A stretch of 64,000 nucleotides of DNA from Deferribacteraceae bacterium UBA6793 (lineage in GTDB: Bacteria; Chrysiogenota; Deferribacteres; Deferribacterales; Geovibrionaceae). Below, in pieces: positions 16,488-23,769 of this stretch. Location: contig DKFP01000010.1 of NCBI GenBank assembly GCA_002452405.1, forward strand, positions 1 to 64,000. Reading direction: 5' to 3'. How positions within the stretch are numbered: the first letter of the stretch is position 1; each line of letters opens with the position of its first letter. The notes beneath the pieces were generated by a model. It saw nothing but the letters and a program-made list of their open reading frames with translations, made no database searches and was not told the DNA's origin. The translations under genes were made by a program, and so were the position numbers.

Positions 16488-17534
16488 TCATATAAACATC
16501 TTTTTTCTGAAATAGAATGATGCATTAACAAGGGCAAGCATAACGGGAACCTCAACCAGCGGACCTATCACCGCCGCAAATGCTGCGCCCGAATTTATTC
16601 CGAACACCGCAATGGCGACCGCAATGGCAAGCTCAAAGTTGTTGCTGGCGGCTGTGAAAGCCAGTGTCGCCGTGACCTTGTAGCCTGCTCCACATCTTTT
16701 GCCCATATAAAATGAGATAACGAACATCACAGCAAAATAGATGCAAAGGGGTATGGCTATCCGTACCACGTCATAGGGTATCTGAACTATCATCTTCCCC
16801 TTGAGGCTGAACATCACAAATATTGTGAACAGCAGGGCAACCAAGGTCAGCTTGCCTATCTTCGGAACAAAATCTCTGTAGTACCTTTCTTTGCCGATGA
16901 GCCTAAGTCCTATCATTCTGGTTATGTAACCCGCTATGAACGGTATCCCCAGATAAATGAACACGCTGACCGCTATCTCTTTGATGGATATATCCACATA
17001 TGTGCCCCTAAGCCCGAAGAGAGGGGGCAGAACTGTCATGAAAAACCATGCGAAAACGCTGTAGAACAGTACCTGAAATATGGAGTTGAAAGCCACAAGC
17101 CCAGCCGCATATTCCGTGCTGCCTTCGGCAAGTTCATTCCAGACGATCACCATGGCAATGCATCTGGCAAGACCGATAAGAATTAGTCCGGCCATATAGT
17201 CGGGTTTGTCTGGCAGAAATACAATAGCGAGAAAGAACATCAAAAACGGTCCTATGAGCCAGTTCTGAACAAGAGAGACCATAAGCACTTTAACATTGCG
17301 GAAGACGTCCGGCAGATCTTCATAATGCACCTTGGCAAAAGGCGGATACATCATTATGATAAGCCCTAGAGCTATCGGGATGTTCGTTGTACCGACGTTG
17401 AATGCATTGATGACATTCTCTATGCCATCAATAAAATATCCGAATGCTACACCTGCCAGCATTGCAGAGATTATTATAATGGTCAGGTTTCTGTCGGTAA
17501 AAGACAGTTTTGCAGAAGTCCCCATCAGGTTCAC
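16488..17534 (-). CDS. acr3: Acr3-type arsenite efflux permease
   Basis: The 348-residue protein has ten hydrophobic helices and the Acr3 hallmarks: GLILIGLARCIAMVIVWNEL around residues 112-131 with the essential cysteine, and TATLAFTAASNNFELAIAVA near residue 290. It couples arsenite export to the proton motive force and belongs with ArsC, encoded downstream. AAAGGTGAA precedes the start. No 20-bp ArsR-type palindrome like those at 14331 and 14699 was found upstream, so regulation may differ; a 12-bp element at 17581 is shared with the acr3-arsC gap. Confidence 0.95.
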   Translation of the reverse strand: MNLMGTSAKLSFTDRNLTIIIISAMLAGVAFGYFIDGIENVINAFNVGTTNIPIALGLIIMMYPPFAKVHYEDLPDVFRNVKVLMVSLVQNWLIGPFLMFFLAIVFLPDKPDYMAGLILIGLARCIAMVIVWNELAEGSTEYAAGLVAFNSIFQVLFYSVFAWFFMTVLPPLFGLRGTYVDISIKEIAVSVFIYLGIPFIAGYITRMIGLRLIGKERYYRDFVPKIGKLTLVALLFTIFVMFSLKGKMIVQIPYDVVRIAIPLCIYFAVMFVISFYMGKRCGAGYKVTATLAFTAASNNFELAIAVAIAVFGINSGAAFAAVIGPLVEVPVMLALVNASFYFRKKMFI

Positions 17535-17739
17535 CTTTCAAATCAATTTACGACAGGATGGCATACTTTCAAATAAAAATCAATTATGATGCTAGAAATA
17601 TAGAACTATTATGTATTGTGATATTTAAAACACCCCCTTAGGCAAATTAAAAATCTTGGTAATACAAATTTTAAGACAGTAAGCTTCCGCACTGAGTAGA
17701 CATTCCAAATTTAGAGTTTTCTGGCGGTAAGACACCACA

Positions 17740-17881
17740 ACAAAACAGCACCTTGACCAGTCAGGTTTTATCCGAACTTCTAAGAAGGGGATTTCTCGTT
17801 TCCAAAGACAAAAATTCACCCGTAAGTCACAGTATATCAGAAGAGGTAAAGGAGTTCTGGCTACCGGGCTTGTTCCAGTAG
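17740..17881 (+). pseudogene. C-terminal fragment of a Fic/DOC-family protein
   Basis: One frame reads QNSTLTSQVLSELLRRGFLV, then SKDKNSPVSHSISEEVKEFW and LPGLFQ before a stop at 17879-17881. A winged-helix LLxxGxLxS step, an SP-linked strand and a final FWxPGLF motif are typical of the C-terminus of Fic adenylyltransferases. The catalytic HxFxxGNG core is absent and no start is visible. The last residues (AKEFWLPGLFQ, after a different lead-in) recur at 19737-19773, so the fragment is part of the duplicated flank of hipBA2. Confidence 0.5.
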
Positions 17882-18023
17882 AATAAGTCTGTATTTTAGA
17901 CTGCCAATAGTATATTATTTATTATTCAAAGATAAAAAATAGATTCTCAAAGTATAAAATTCAATTAGACTAATGGGAACTTTTTGGGAACTAAAGCTGT
18001 AGATTTCAGTCAAAATCAGCATA
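17852..18023. repeat. Left copy of 172-bp direct repeat flanking hipBA2
   Basis: This block matches 19743-19914 with about four mismatches and no gaps (offset 1891). It begins GAGTTCTGGCTACCGGGCTT, the end of a Fic-like frame, and ends in TTTCAGTCAAAATCAGCAT. The following 70 bp are diverged but keep the same spacing up to the att-like core at 18092. Confidence 0.9.
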
Positions 18024-18091
18024 CCCACACTCAAGTTAACTTATTAATATAACAAGAATTCACTAGACTAGACTCGACTGAAACAGACTAA

Positions 18092-18114
18092 GCAAGATTC
18101 CCACCGCCTCCATT
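18092..18114. repeat. Att-like core, left copy (tmRNA 3'-end-like)
   Basis: GCAAGATTCCCACCGCCTCCATT is identical to 19983-20005. The part GATTCCCACCGCCTCCA resembles the T-arm and acceptor 3' strand of bacterial tmRNA (which ends CGCCTCCACCA in many species), a common integration target. Similarity to the ssrA of this organism cannot be checked here. Confidence 0.55.
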
Positions 18115-18180
18115 TTTTTATCTGCATACTATTTCGCAATAAACCTTACATAGCATATTACAACAAACGACAACCATATT

Positions 18181-18286
18181 TTTTCCCGAAAGGGAGAATA
18201 CATACCCCATCTAACATAATTTACCCTTTCGGTAAAAACATTTGCTTTTTACTAATCTCTAGGCTATATTTTACCGAAGAGGATAA
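18181..18286. promoter_or_regulatory. Three operator-like inverted repeats upstream of hipB2
   Basis: The sites are TTTTCCCGAAAGGGAGAA (18181-18198), TTTACCCTTTCGGTAAA (18220-18236) and TTTTACCGAAGAGGATAA (18269-18286). Centres are spaced about 39 and 50 bp. The last overlaps the ribosome-binding site. Multiple operators are known for HipB-type autorepressors. The sequence differs fully from the hipB1 palindromes, so cross-regulation is unlikely. Confidence 0.6.
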
Positions 18287-18288
18287 TC

Positions 18289-18501
18289 ATGCAGATACTC
18301 AACAGCAAAGACCTTGGAACAATTATCCGCAAAAGGCGCAAAGAATTAGGATTAACTCAAACACAGCTTGCACAGTTAAGCGGTGTGGGTCTGCGATTCA
18401 TATCGGAACTTGAGAGAGGTAAGGAATCAGCCAGAATAGGCTATGCTATAAAAATTGCATCTAACCTGGGCATAGACATCTCTGCCGAAAGCAGAGGCTG
18501 A
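18289..18501 (+). CDS. hipB: HipB-type antitoxin, second copy
   Basis: The 70-residue protein consists almost wholly of an XRE helix-turn-helix: LGTIIRKRRKELGLTQTQLA, then QLSGVGLRFISELERGK. GAGGATAATC precedes the ATG. It lies 2 nt upstream of hipA2 and should be its antitoxin and repressor. Three inverted repeats lie upstream. It shares little sequence with the first HipB. Confidence 0.9.
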   Translation: MQILNSKDLGTIIRKRRKELGLTQTQLAQLSGVGLRFISELERGKESARIGYAIKIASNLGIDISAESRG

Positions 18502-18503
18502 AA

Positions 18504-19685
18504 ATGAAATATTTAAATGTCAGCATTCCCGGTAAAAATGGACTAAGACTCGTAGGGCAACTCTATGAAGATTACTCATTTGAATATGCTGGCAATATAC
18601 AAATATCATGTTCTATGCCGTTAGACACAGCAGCAGATAAAGAAACCGTTTACAATTTCTTTACCGGTCTCTTGCCAGAAGAAGAGCAACTAAAGGTTAT
18701 CGCACAATATCATCATCTTTCGACTAAAGATACGTTTGGGCTGCTGAGTAAACTCGGCGGCGACTGTGCAGGCGCACTATATTTTTCAGAAAACGATAGC
18801 AATGTCTTATCAGAAAACTCATATAGAAAACTGACTTTGAACGAGCTTGAAACAATTATCAATGAACTGCCCAGAAAACCGTTTGCATCCGACATCAGAA
18901 CCAGGATGTCGCTGGCTGGTGCTCAACCGAAACTACCCGTAATGTATGACGGTAAAAATTTCTATCTGCCGGAAGGCACAGCCGCCAGCACTCATATTAT
19001 TAAACCGGTATATGATAACAATCTTGAATATCTGGAAGAGAACGAACACATCTGCCTGACACTGGCGAAATCTATTGGCTTGAACACGATTGATTCAGAG
19101 ATCATCACTATTGGAGACAAAAAAGCTTTGCTGGTGAAAAGATACGACAGGAAACCGGACAACGGTAAAATTATCCGTCTTCATCAGGAAGATTTCACTC
19201 AATGCCTTTGTCTGCCAAGAGACAGGAAATATCATGGTGAATACAAGCAGATTGCCGACATCATAAAGAAACATTGTAAATCACCGGTGCTGGACATACT
19301 TTCAATAATAAAATGGACTCTGTTTAACTATTTGATAGGTAATGCAGACGCACACCTGAAAAATATATCACTGCTTTATGACGATATAGAGTCGGCCAAC
19401 AAAGTAAGCCTCGCACCATTTTATGATATTGTCTGCACTGATATTTATGACTTCAATGTTGAAATGGCAACCTCCATAGGAGAACAGGTTAACCCCGGTC
19501 ACCTGACAAACGAGGATTGGAAGAAATACGCCAAAGACTTAGGCATAAACTTTCGTCTGATTCAAACAGTATTCAAAGATATAACTAAACAAATTGACTT
19601 TAATGTGGTCAAAGACTCTGAAATCAAACGCCAAATTCAGGAAAAGTATAATCAGCGAAAAAAATGGATTGAAGAAACAATATAG
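18504..19685 (+). CDS. hipA: HipA-type kinase toxin, second copy
   Basis: The 393-residue protein has FFTGLLPEE near residue 52, SLAGAQPKLPV near 135, LLVKRYDRK near 210, the IRLHQEDFTQCL segment near 225, the catalytic LIGNADAHLKNIS near 278 and PFYDIVCT near 305. All catalytic residues of the NxDxHxKN motif are present. The RLHQEDFxQxL signature is that of the classical Escherichia coli-type HipA subfamily, unlike the copy at 4048. The pair is bracketed by 1.9-kb-spaced direct repeats, which suggests movement as a cassette. Confidence 0.9.
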   Translation: MKYLNVSIPGKNGLRLVGQLYEDYSFEYAGNIQISCSMPLDTAADKETVYNFFTGLLPEEEQLKVIAQYHHLSTKDTFGLLSKLGGDCAGALYFSENDSNVLSENSYRKLTLNELETIINELPRKPFASDIRTRMSLAGAQPKLPVMYDGKNFYLPEGTAASTHIIKPVYDNNLEYLEENEHICLTLAKSIGLNTIDSEIITIGDKKALLVKRYDRKPDNGKIIRLHQEDFTQCLCLPRDRKYHGEYKQIADIIKKHCKSPVLDILSIIKWTLFNYLIGNADAHLKNISLLYDDIESANKVSLAPFYDIVCTDIYDFNVEMATSIGEQVNPGHLTNEDWKKYAKDLGINFRLIQTVFKDITKQIDFNVVKDSEIKRQIQEKYNQRKKWIEETI

Positions 19686-19742
19686 TGAGTAACATTCAAC
19701 TCAAAACTTTTATCTGCCATAGGCATATCCGATGAGGCAAAA

Positions 19743-19914
19743 GAGTTCTGGCTACCGGGCTTGTTCCAGTAGAATAAGTCTGTATTTTAGACTGCCAATA
19801 GTATATTATTTATTATTCAAAGATAAAAAATAGATTCTCGAAGTATAAAATTCAATTAGGCTAATGGGAACTTTTTGAGAACTGAAGCTGTAGATTTCAG
19901 TCAAAATCAGCATA
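19743..19914. repeat. Right copy of 172-bp direct repeat flanking hipBA2
   Basis: The partner of 17852-18023. Mismatches are few: CTCGAAG for CTCAAAG, AGGCTAA for AGACTAA, and TTGAGAACTGAAG for TTGGGAACTAAAG. Such similarity implies a recent duplication or a repeat family in the genome. Confidence 0.9.
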
Positions 19915-19982
19915 TGTAAATTGGACTTAACTAACTAATATTTCTAAATATTACTTGACTAGGATTGACTGTGTTAGACAAG

Positions 19983-20005
19983 GCAAGATTCCCACCGCCT
20001 CCATT
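19983..20005. repeat. Att-like core, right copy
   Basis: Identical to 18092-18114. It is preceded by GACTAGGATTGACTGTGTTAGACA-type short repeats (about 19957-19980) comparable with the GACTAGACTCGACTG stretch before the left copy, reminiscent of integrase arm sites. No integrase gene is nearby. Confidence 0.55.
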
Positions 20006-20090
20006 TATTAATATCAAGCACATACCTTGTTTTATATGCCTTCCATAACACTCCAATGAATCATAGGAATTAAAAGACAAAAGAAGAGAG

Positions 20091-20190
20091 CGGGAGTGCC
20101 GTAAGACAGTTGCGTGCCACCGACACTCCCGAAGATTACGGGAATATCCCCTGCATTAGTATTGTTTTATAAACTAATCCCTTATTCCCG
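20091..20190. other. Structured intergenic element with two alternative folds
   Basis: Hairpin one pairs CGGGAGTG (20091-20098) with CACTCCCG (20124-20131). Hairpin two pairs CGGGAATA (20139-20146) with TATTCCCG (20183-20190), with an inner ATTAGT/ACTAAT stem. The four arms share CGGGA/TCCCG, so an alternative fold joins the outermost arms and pairs TCCCG with CGGGA around AAGATTA in the middle. It lies 45 nt beyond the end of the dms-like operon. On that strand hairpin one is followed by a T-rich stretch, so part could serve as a weak terminator. Confidence 0.5.
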
Positions 20191-20233
20191 CTGGAGGTCT
20201 TTTACACAAGCAGAAACTTATTTTATATCTATA

Positions 20234-21034
20234 TTATCGCAAGCATGAAACATTATCCAAATCATGCACGTTCCGCCCTCCGGTTCCGTGTACATTGCCA
20301 TCAGCCATCCTCACATGGCTTGCTCTGTTCTGCATGAGCGCCCGCCCCGACCAATAAGTACCGCTGCCCCATCCTGCCGCGACAGCAGCCCCCATGGCGA
20401 GTGAGTCCGGATTTTTGATGCTGGGCATAGCCACAGATTGAAGCTGTTCAACAGTCGGCATACCTTTTCCACCCTCGTATCCCATCATCATTTGCCATTT
20501 TGAGGGGTTTTTATCATATGTTTTTCCGTTACATGCTTTAAATGCATCGAGCCATGTCACGGGGTTTCCTTTAGGAGCATCAAAAAGCGAAAGCGGACCG
20601 CTGCCGGACTTTGCTGAAACTCGAACCAGTGATTGTTCACTCCCATTATCCGCAATAATGCGAATCATAAATGTTCTCTCGCCAATAATATCAATAAGAG
20701 AGGCACCTGTTCTGCCGTTATTATCGGTGACACATGCCACCTCATTCGGCGGCATTGTATTTCCTGGTACAGGTTTTCCCCACGACAGACCTGTTGTTCT
20801 GTTTTTCCATTCCTTCACAACTGCTTTTGATGCGTTTTTCACCGATTCGACAGCAAATTTCACCTTAGCTCCGCGGAGTGGTTTTCCTCCTGACGTTACG
20901 GTGACAGTAATGGCGGTTTCGGCATATCCTTTGTTTACAAAGTCATAAGGTGATGATGCCACTGCATTAAGCTCAATCGCTGACGCGTTTAGTGATAAAA
21001 GCATGACTATCAAAGTATTAAATAGCTTCACCAT
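20234..21034 (-). CDS. Exported protein with Ig-like domain and C-terminal lectin-like (DUF1566-type) domain
   Basis: The 266-residue protein has a signal peptide ending NASA. Residues 25-145 look like a bacterial Ig-like (invasin type) domain (TAITVTVTSGGKPLRGAKVKF, VTDNNGRTGASL). Residues 160-266 (VTWLDAFKACNGKTYDK, MPTVEQLQSV, GTYWSGRALMQNRASHVRM, NVSCLR at the very end) follow the pattern of the DUF1566/C-type-lectin-like fold found in surface proteins. Its start overlaps the TorD-like gene by 17 nt, so it is the last gene of the dms-like operon, an odd partner for a reductase. Domain calls are by pattern only. A role in surface binding is inference. Confidence 0.65.
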   Translation of the reverse strand: MVKLFNTLIVMLLSLNASAIELNAVASSPYDFVNKGYAETAITVTVTSGGKPLRGAKVKFAVESVKNASKAVVKEWKNRTTGLSWGKPVPGNTMPPNEVACVTDNNGRTGASLIDIIGERTFMIRIIADNGSEQSLVRVSAKSGSGPLSLFDAPKGNPVTWLDAFKACNGKTYDKNPSKWQMMMGYEGGKGMPTVEQLQSVAMPSIKNPDSLAMGAAVAAGWGSGTYWSGRALMQNRASHVRMADGNVHGTGGRNVHDLDNVSCLR

Positions 21035-21734
21035 GCCCTCCGTCGCTCGATTCCGGCATCATTTCATACAGGATTCGCAGATCATAAAGCAGATAGGCGT
21101 AAAGCATACCGGAGGCTGTTCTGAAAAACTCCACATTTCTGTTACTGCTCTCCATAACCGTTTTGCATAGCGTCGGAACCCATCTCATTATATGTTTTTT
21201 CATAAAATCTATCTGAGACGTCAGGATATCAAAATAATCGGCTTCGGTGTCTGCGGAAACTAAGAACGATGATTTCTCCGCCAGAAATGACATAAAGAGC
21301 AGTTCCGCAGACAGATGTTCCTCGCTTATATGCATATCACCGGGCACACCGAACCCAAATTCCCCATATATCTCAAGAAGGTCTTCCCAAGGTTCCTGTT
21401 TGGTCAATCTTCCTGGAGAGAGGTATACAGATTCATCAACCGGAATACCCCTGTCTCCGATCAGAAACAGAGATGTGTAGCCGCAGTTTATTCTGTCTCT
21501 AACGTTCTCTGCCGATTCACCGGCAAAGCCTTCAACAATGGAGCTGAACTCTTTTGCGCTTTCTACAAACATACCGTCTCCGCTGCCACATGCTATGTCA
21601 TAGAGAACCTTTATGAATATTTTTGACAGCGGAATAAATTCTGCGTCATCCGGCTTATGGAAACACATTGTAAAATATTCATATATAGCGGCTCTTCCGT
21701 TATGTATCATGGTCATTTCTTCTGTTCTGGACAT
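21018..21734 (-). CDS. TorD/DmsD-family molybdoenzyme chaperone
   Basis: The 238-residue helical protein contains the family features INCGYTSLFLIGDRGIPVDE, SVYLSPG, LLEIYGEFGFGVPGDMHISE and EHLSAELLFMSFL, equivalent to the YxxLF..ESVY..EPxDHLxxELxFM series of TorD-like proteins. AGGAG precedes the start. Such chaperones bind the TAT signal and help insert the molybdenum cofactor into the catalytic subunit, here encoded at 23770-26778. Confidence 0.85.
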   Translation of the reverse strand: MSRTEEMTMIHNGRAAIYEYFTMCFHKPDDAEFIPLSKIFIKVLYDIACGSGDGMFVESAKEFSSIVEGFAGESAENVRDRINCGYTSLFLIGDRGIPVDESVYLSPGRLTKQEPWEDLLEIYGEFGFGVPGDMHISEEHLSAELLFMSFLAEKSSFLVSADTEADYFDILTSQIDFMKKHIMRWVPTLCKTVMESSNRNVEFFRTASGMLYAYLLYDLRILYEMMPESSDGGHGEAI

Positions 21735-21743
21735 TATAATCTC

Positions 21744-23069
21744 CTAAATATCATCTATCGAAAACTGCTCCGAATTTGTATAATCAACGGCAACTTCTCT
21801 TATACATCTCTTCGCCCCGTTCTGATCGCAAATCATGGAACTTATTCCCAGTTCAATATTTTGCCCTTTCAGCAGCTTAATATCAGTCACCGGAAACTCA
21901 AGTACGCCAGTGTCCTCAAAACAGGTGTAGTGTCGGCAACCGCCCCTGTCTAAAACTATTTTCGCGGTTTCTGCTTCACTTCCGTATGCCTTTGCCGTTT
22001 TGATAAAAAAATCCTTCTGTGAAAAATATTCCACCGGAGTCAGTTTTATGCCGCTGTTCTGCTGCCAAACCTGAGATGTCAGTTTATTTTCAAGCGAGCA
22101 ATAGTGAACACCTGTGCTGAATCTGTTTTCTGCGGCATACAGCACAAGCCTGAGACACTCCTCTTCGCTCCCCTCAATAGGCAGACCGCCTGCATAGGTG
22201 TAGTTGTGCAGAACCCTGTAAGGCGATTTTTTGACCTCGTTCCCTGACTTTACAAATTCAGCAGGATTAACCCATGGAAAAAGAAACTCCAGCAGATTAA
22301 CAGAATAAACGCCCATCGCCTCCGACCTGTTCAGAAGTGTTTTCATGGCCTCAAAACCGCCGGGTTTAACAGGCACCTCAACAACCGTTCTGGGTATAAG
22401 ATTTACAGCAGCTTCAAGGTTTCTATAGAGGTCTTCCGGCACAATGTCATCGTCATTAAATTTGAGTCCGAATCTTATCTCATCCAGCCCGGCATCAGCG
22501 AGTCGCATCAGAATATCCTCACCAGCCATATCCCCGTTTGTGTAAATTCTGACCTGAGTTCTGCTGTCTCTGTTTTTCACATGCCTGATAAATTCAGTGC
22601 ATTTATCTGGAAACAGAAGCGGTTCCCCCCCTGTGATACCTGCGGACAGTAATGTTCCGCAGACGCTGCTCATACGGTCATACCTTTCCACGATATCGTT
22701 TACGCTGTCCTTCCCTGACTCATAGTCGAGCTGGTTTTTATTTGTACAAAAGTAACAATCCCTGTTGCATTTTAAAGACAAAATAAAAGTTTCCGAGCCT
22801 GCGCCGGTTCTACAGTGCAGACACGAGGGGGAGATATTGCCCCACACATAACTTTTACAGTCGTTGCGCGTTTTTACCCCCAGAGCACTGAGTCTGCTTT
22901 TCAGATTATCCGTATTATCTGAACCGCCGTCATGTTCAGATATTTCTATGCCGTAATCGGCGGTATCATTTCTGAACATTTCATAAACACCCATGTAATA
23001 CTCAATTTCTTCACGTAAGCGCCTGTTTTTTATGTTTTTTACATCTTCACATTTTATTTTTCGCATCAT
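21744..23069 (-). CDS. Radical SAM protein of the dms-like operon
   Basis: LSLKCNRDCYFCTNKNQ carries the CxxxCxxC cluster motif and SAGITGGEPLLF the SAM-binding GGEP motif. A preceding CLHCRTGAGSETF and C-terminal cysteines (VHYCSLENK, GGCRHYTCFED, MICDQNGAKRC) could hold further clusters or metals. The layout resembles COG2108-type radical SAM proteins distantly related to pyruvate-formate-lyase activases. An upstream ATG at 23135 is open, but a stable hairpin (23106-23133) covers it, so ATG at 23069 (or 23066) is preferred. Position between the Fe-S subunit and the chaperone gene suggests a maturation role for the reductase or for the exported protein; no substrate is known. Confidence 0.8.
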   Translation of the reverse strand: MMRKIKCEDVKNIKNRRLREEIEYYMGVYEMFRNDTADYGIEISEHDGGSDNTDNLKSRLSALGVKTRNDCKSYVWGNISPSCLHCRTGAGSETFILSLKCNRDCYFCTNKNQLDYESGKDSVNDIVERYDRMSSVCGTLLSAGITGGEPLLFPDKCTEFIRHVKNRDSRTQVRIYTNGDMAGEDILMRLADAGLDEIRFGLKFNDDDIVPEDLYRNLEAAVNLIPRTVVEVPVKPGGFEAMKTLLNRSEAMGVYSVNLLEFLFPWVNPAEFVKSGNEVKKSPYRVLHNYTYAGGLPIEGSEEECLRLVLYAAENRFSTGVHYCSLENKLTSQVWQQNSGIKLTPVEYFSQKDFFIKTAKAYGSEAETAKIVLDRGGCRHYTCFEDTGVLEFPVTDIKLLKGQNIELGISSMICDQNGAKRCIREVAVDYTNSEQFSIDDI

Positions 23070-23105
23070 GACCGCTTTCAATCCTGTTTTCTGATTGTTT
23101 TCAAG

Positions 23106-23133
23106 GGGTCTGCCCGGTTTCCCTGACAGACCC
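23106..23133 (-). promoter_or_regulatory. Stem-loop between Fe-S subunit and radical SAM genes
   Basis: On the minus strand GGGTCTG and CAGACCC enclose an inner GG/CC pair around GAAA. No T-tract follows. In an operon this can be a processing or stability site that sets different levels for the genes on each side, or a control of radical SAM translation. Confidence 0.45.
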
Positions 23134-23147
23134 ATCGCCTGTATGAC

Positions 23148-23765
23148 TTATTTTGACATCGGCTTGAAAAGTATGGATGGATGGGTCGGAGTATCCAGCC
23201 TTGTCTTTCCGTCAGCATTGAACCTGTCCGAAGGGAATCCTTTCACAGACACCGTGCTGTCGGGATATTTTTTCTTCAGTTCATCGTATGTACCGTAATC
23301 CAGTGCCCTGACAAGGCAGGAGCTTACGCATACCGGAGGTTTCCCCTCATCAATCCTGTCAACGCAAAAGGTGCATTTCTGCATCGGATGTTCAGTGTTC
23401 CAGCCGCTTTGTGACTCAGGTTCCGTAACCGAATCGCCGTAATGTGGCGCCCCGAAAGGACATGCCTGCGCACAAGCCCCGCACCCAAGGCACTTCTGCC
23501 TGTCCACAAGAACAATTCCATCCTGCGCCCTCTTACTGATAGCGTCAGCCGGACAAACGGCAATGCAGGCGGGATGTTCGCAGTGGTTGCAGGAAAAAAC
23601 CGTATTTGTCACTGTTATATCAGGGTATTTTTTCCCTTCTTCTATTGTAACTATCCTTCTGAACTGGATATTGCCGGGTTTAAGACTGTTCCAGTCCTTA
23701 CATGCAATGAGGCATGTAGTGCATCCTGTACAGCGTGACTGATCAAAGTAAAAAGCATATTGCAT
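23148..23765 (-). CDS. DmsB-like four-cluster [4Fe-4S] subunit
   Basis: The start at 23765 gives MQYAFYFDQSRCTGCTTCLI, the normal beginning of DmsB-type subunits, and AGAGGTTAATATC precedes it; an ATG at 23831 would lie inside the previous gene and add 22 unlikely residues. Cysteine groups are CTGCTTCLIAC, CNHCEHPACIAVC, CLGCGACAQAC and CTFC with CVSSC, giving four clusters. It follows the catalytic gene by 4 nt. As with the other reductase in this window, no NrfD/DmsC membrane anchor gene is in the operon. Confidence 0.9.
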   Translation of the reverse strand: MQYAFYFDQSRCTGCTTCLIACKDWNSLKPGNIQFRRIVTIEEGKKYPDITVTNTVFSCNHCEHPACIAVCPADAISKRAQDGIVLVDRQKCLGCGACAQACPFGAPHYGDSVTEPESQSGWNTEHPMQKCTFCVDRIDEGKPPVCVSSCLVRALDYGTYDELKKKYPDSTVSVKGFPSDRFNADGKTRLDTPTHPSILFKPMSK

Positions 23766-23769
23766 GATA

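Larger units (their letters stand above)
17535..18288. other. Non-coding region with Fic relic and left flank of the hipBA2 repeat
   Basis: From left to right this 750-bp stretch holds the acr3 leader, a Fic-type C-terminal fragment (about 17740-17881), the left copy of the long direct repeat (17852-18023), an att-like core (18092-18114) and three operator-like repeats in front of hipB2. No intact gene is supported. Confidence 0.6.
19686..20233. other. Non-coding region right of hipBA2
   Basis: It contains the right copy of the long direct repeat (19743-19914), the right att-like core (19983-20005) and a structured element at 20091-20190. No gene is supported. A short in-frame Fic-like tail (AKEFWLPGLFQ) ends at about 19773. 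Confidence 0.6.

Noticed and set aside
18092..20005. A tmRNA gene at the att-like cores
   Set aside because: Only the 3'-end-like 17 bases are present; no tag-peptide frame or 5' acceptor strand is found in the preceding sequence.
17535..20233. Integrase or transposase gene linked to the hipBA2 repeats
   Set aside because: All frames around the repeats were considered; only hipBA2 and a Fic-like tail are coding-like.
20234..21034. A complete diversity-generating retroelement
   Set aside because: Neither a reverse transcriptase nor a template repeat occurs in the window, so only the lectin-like target fold can be noted.
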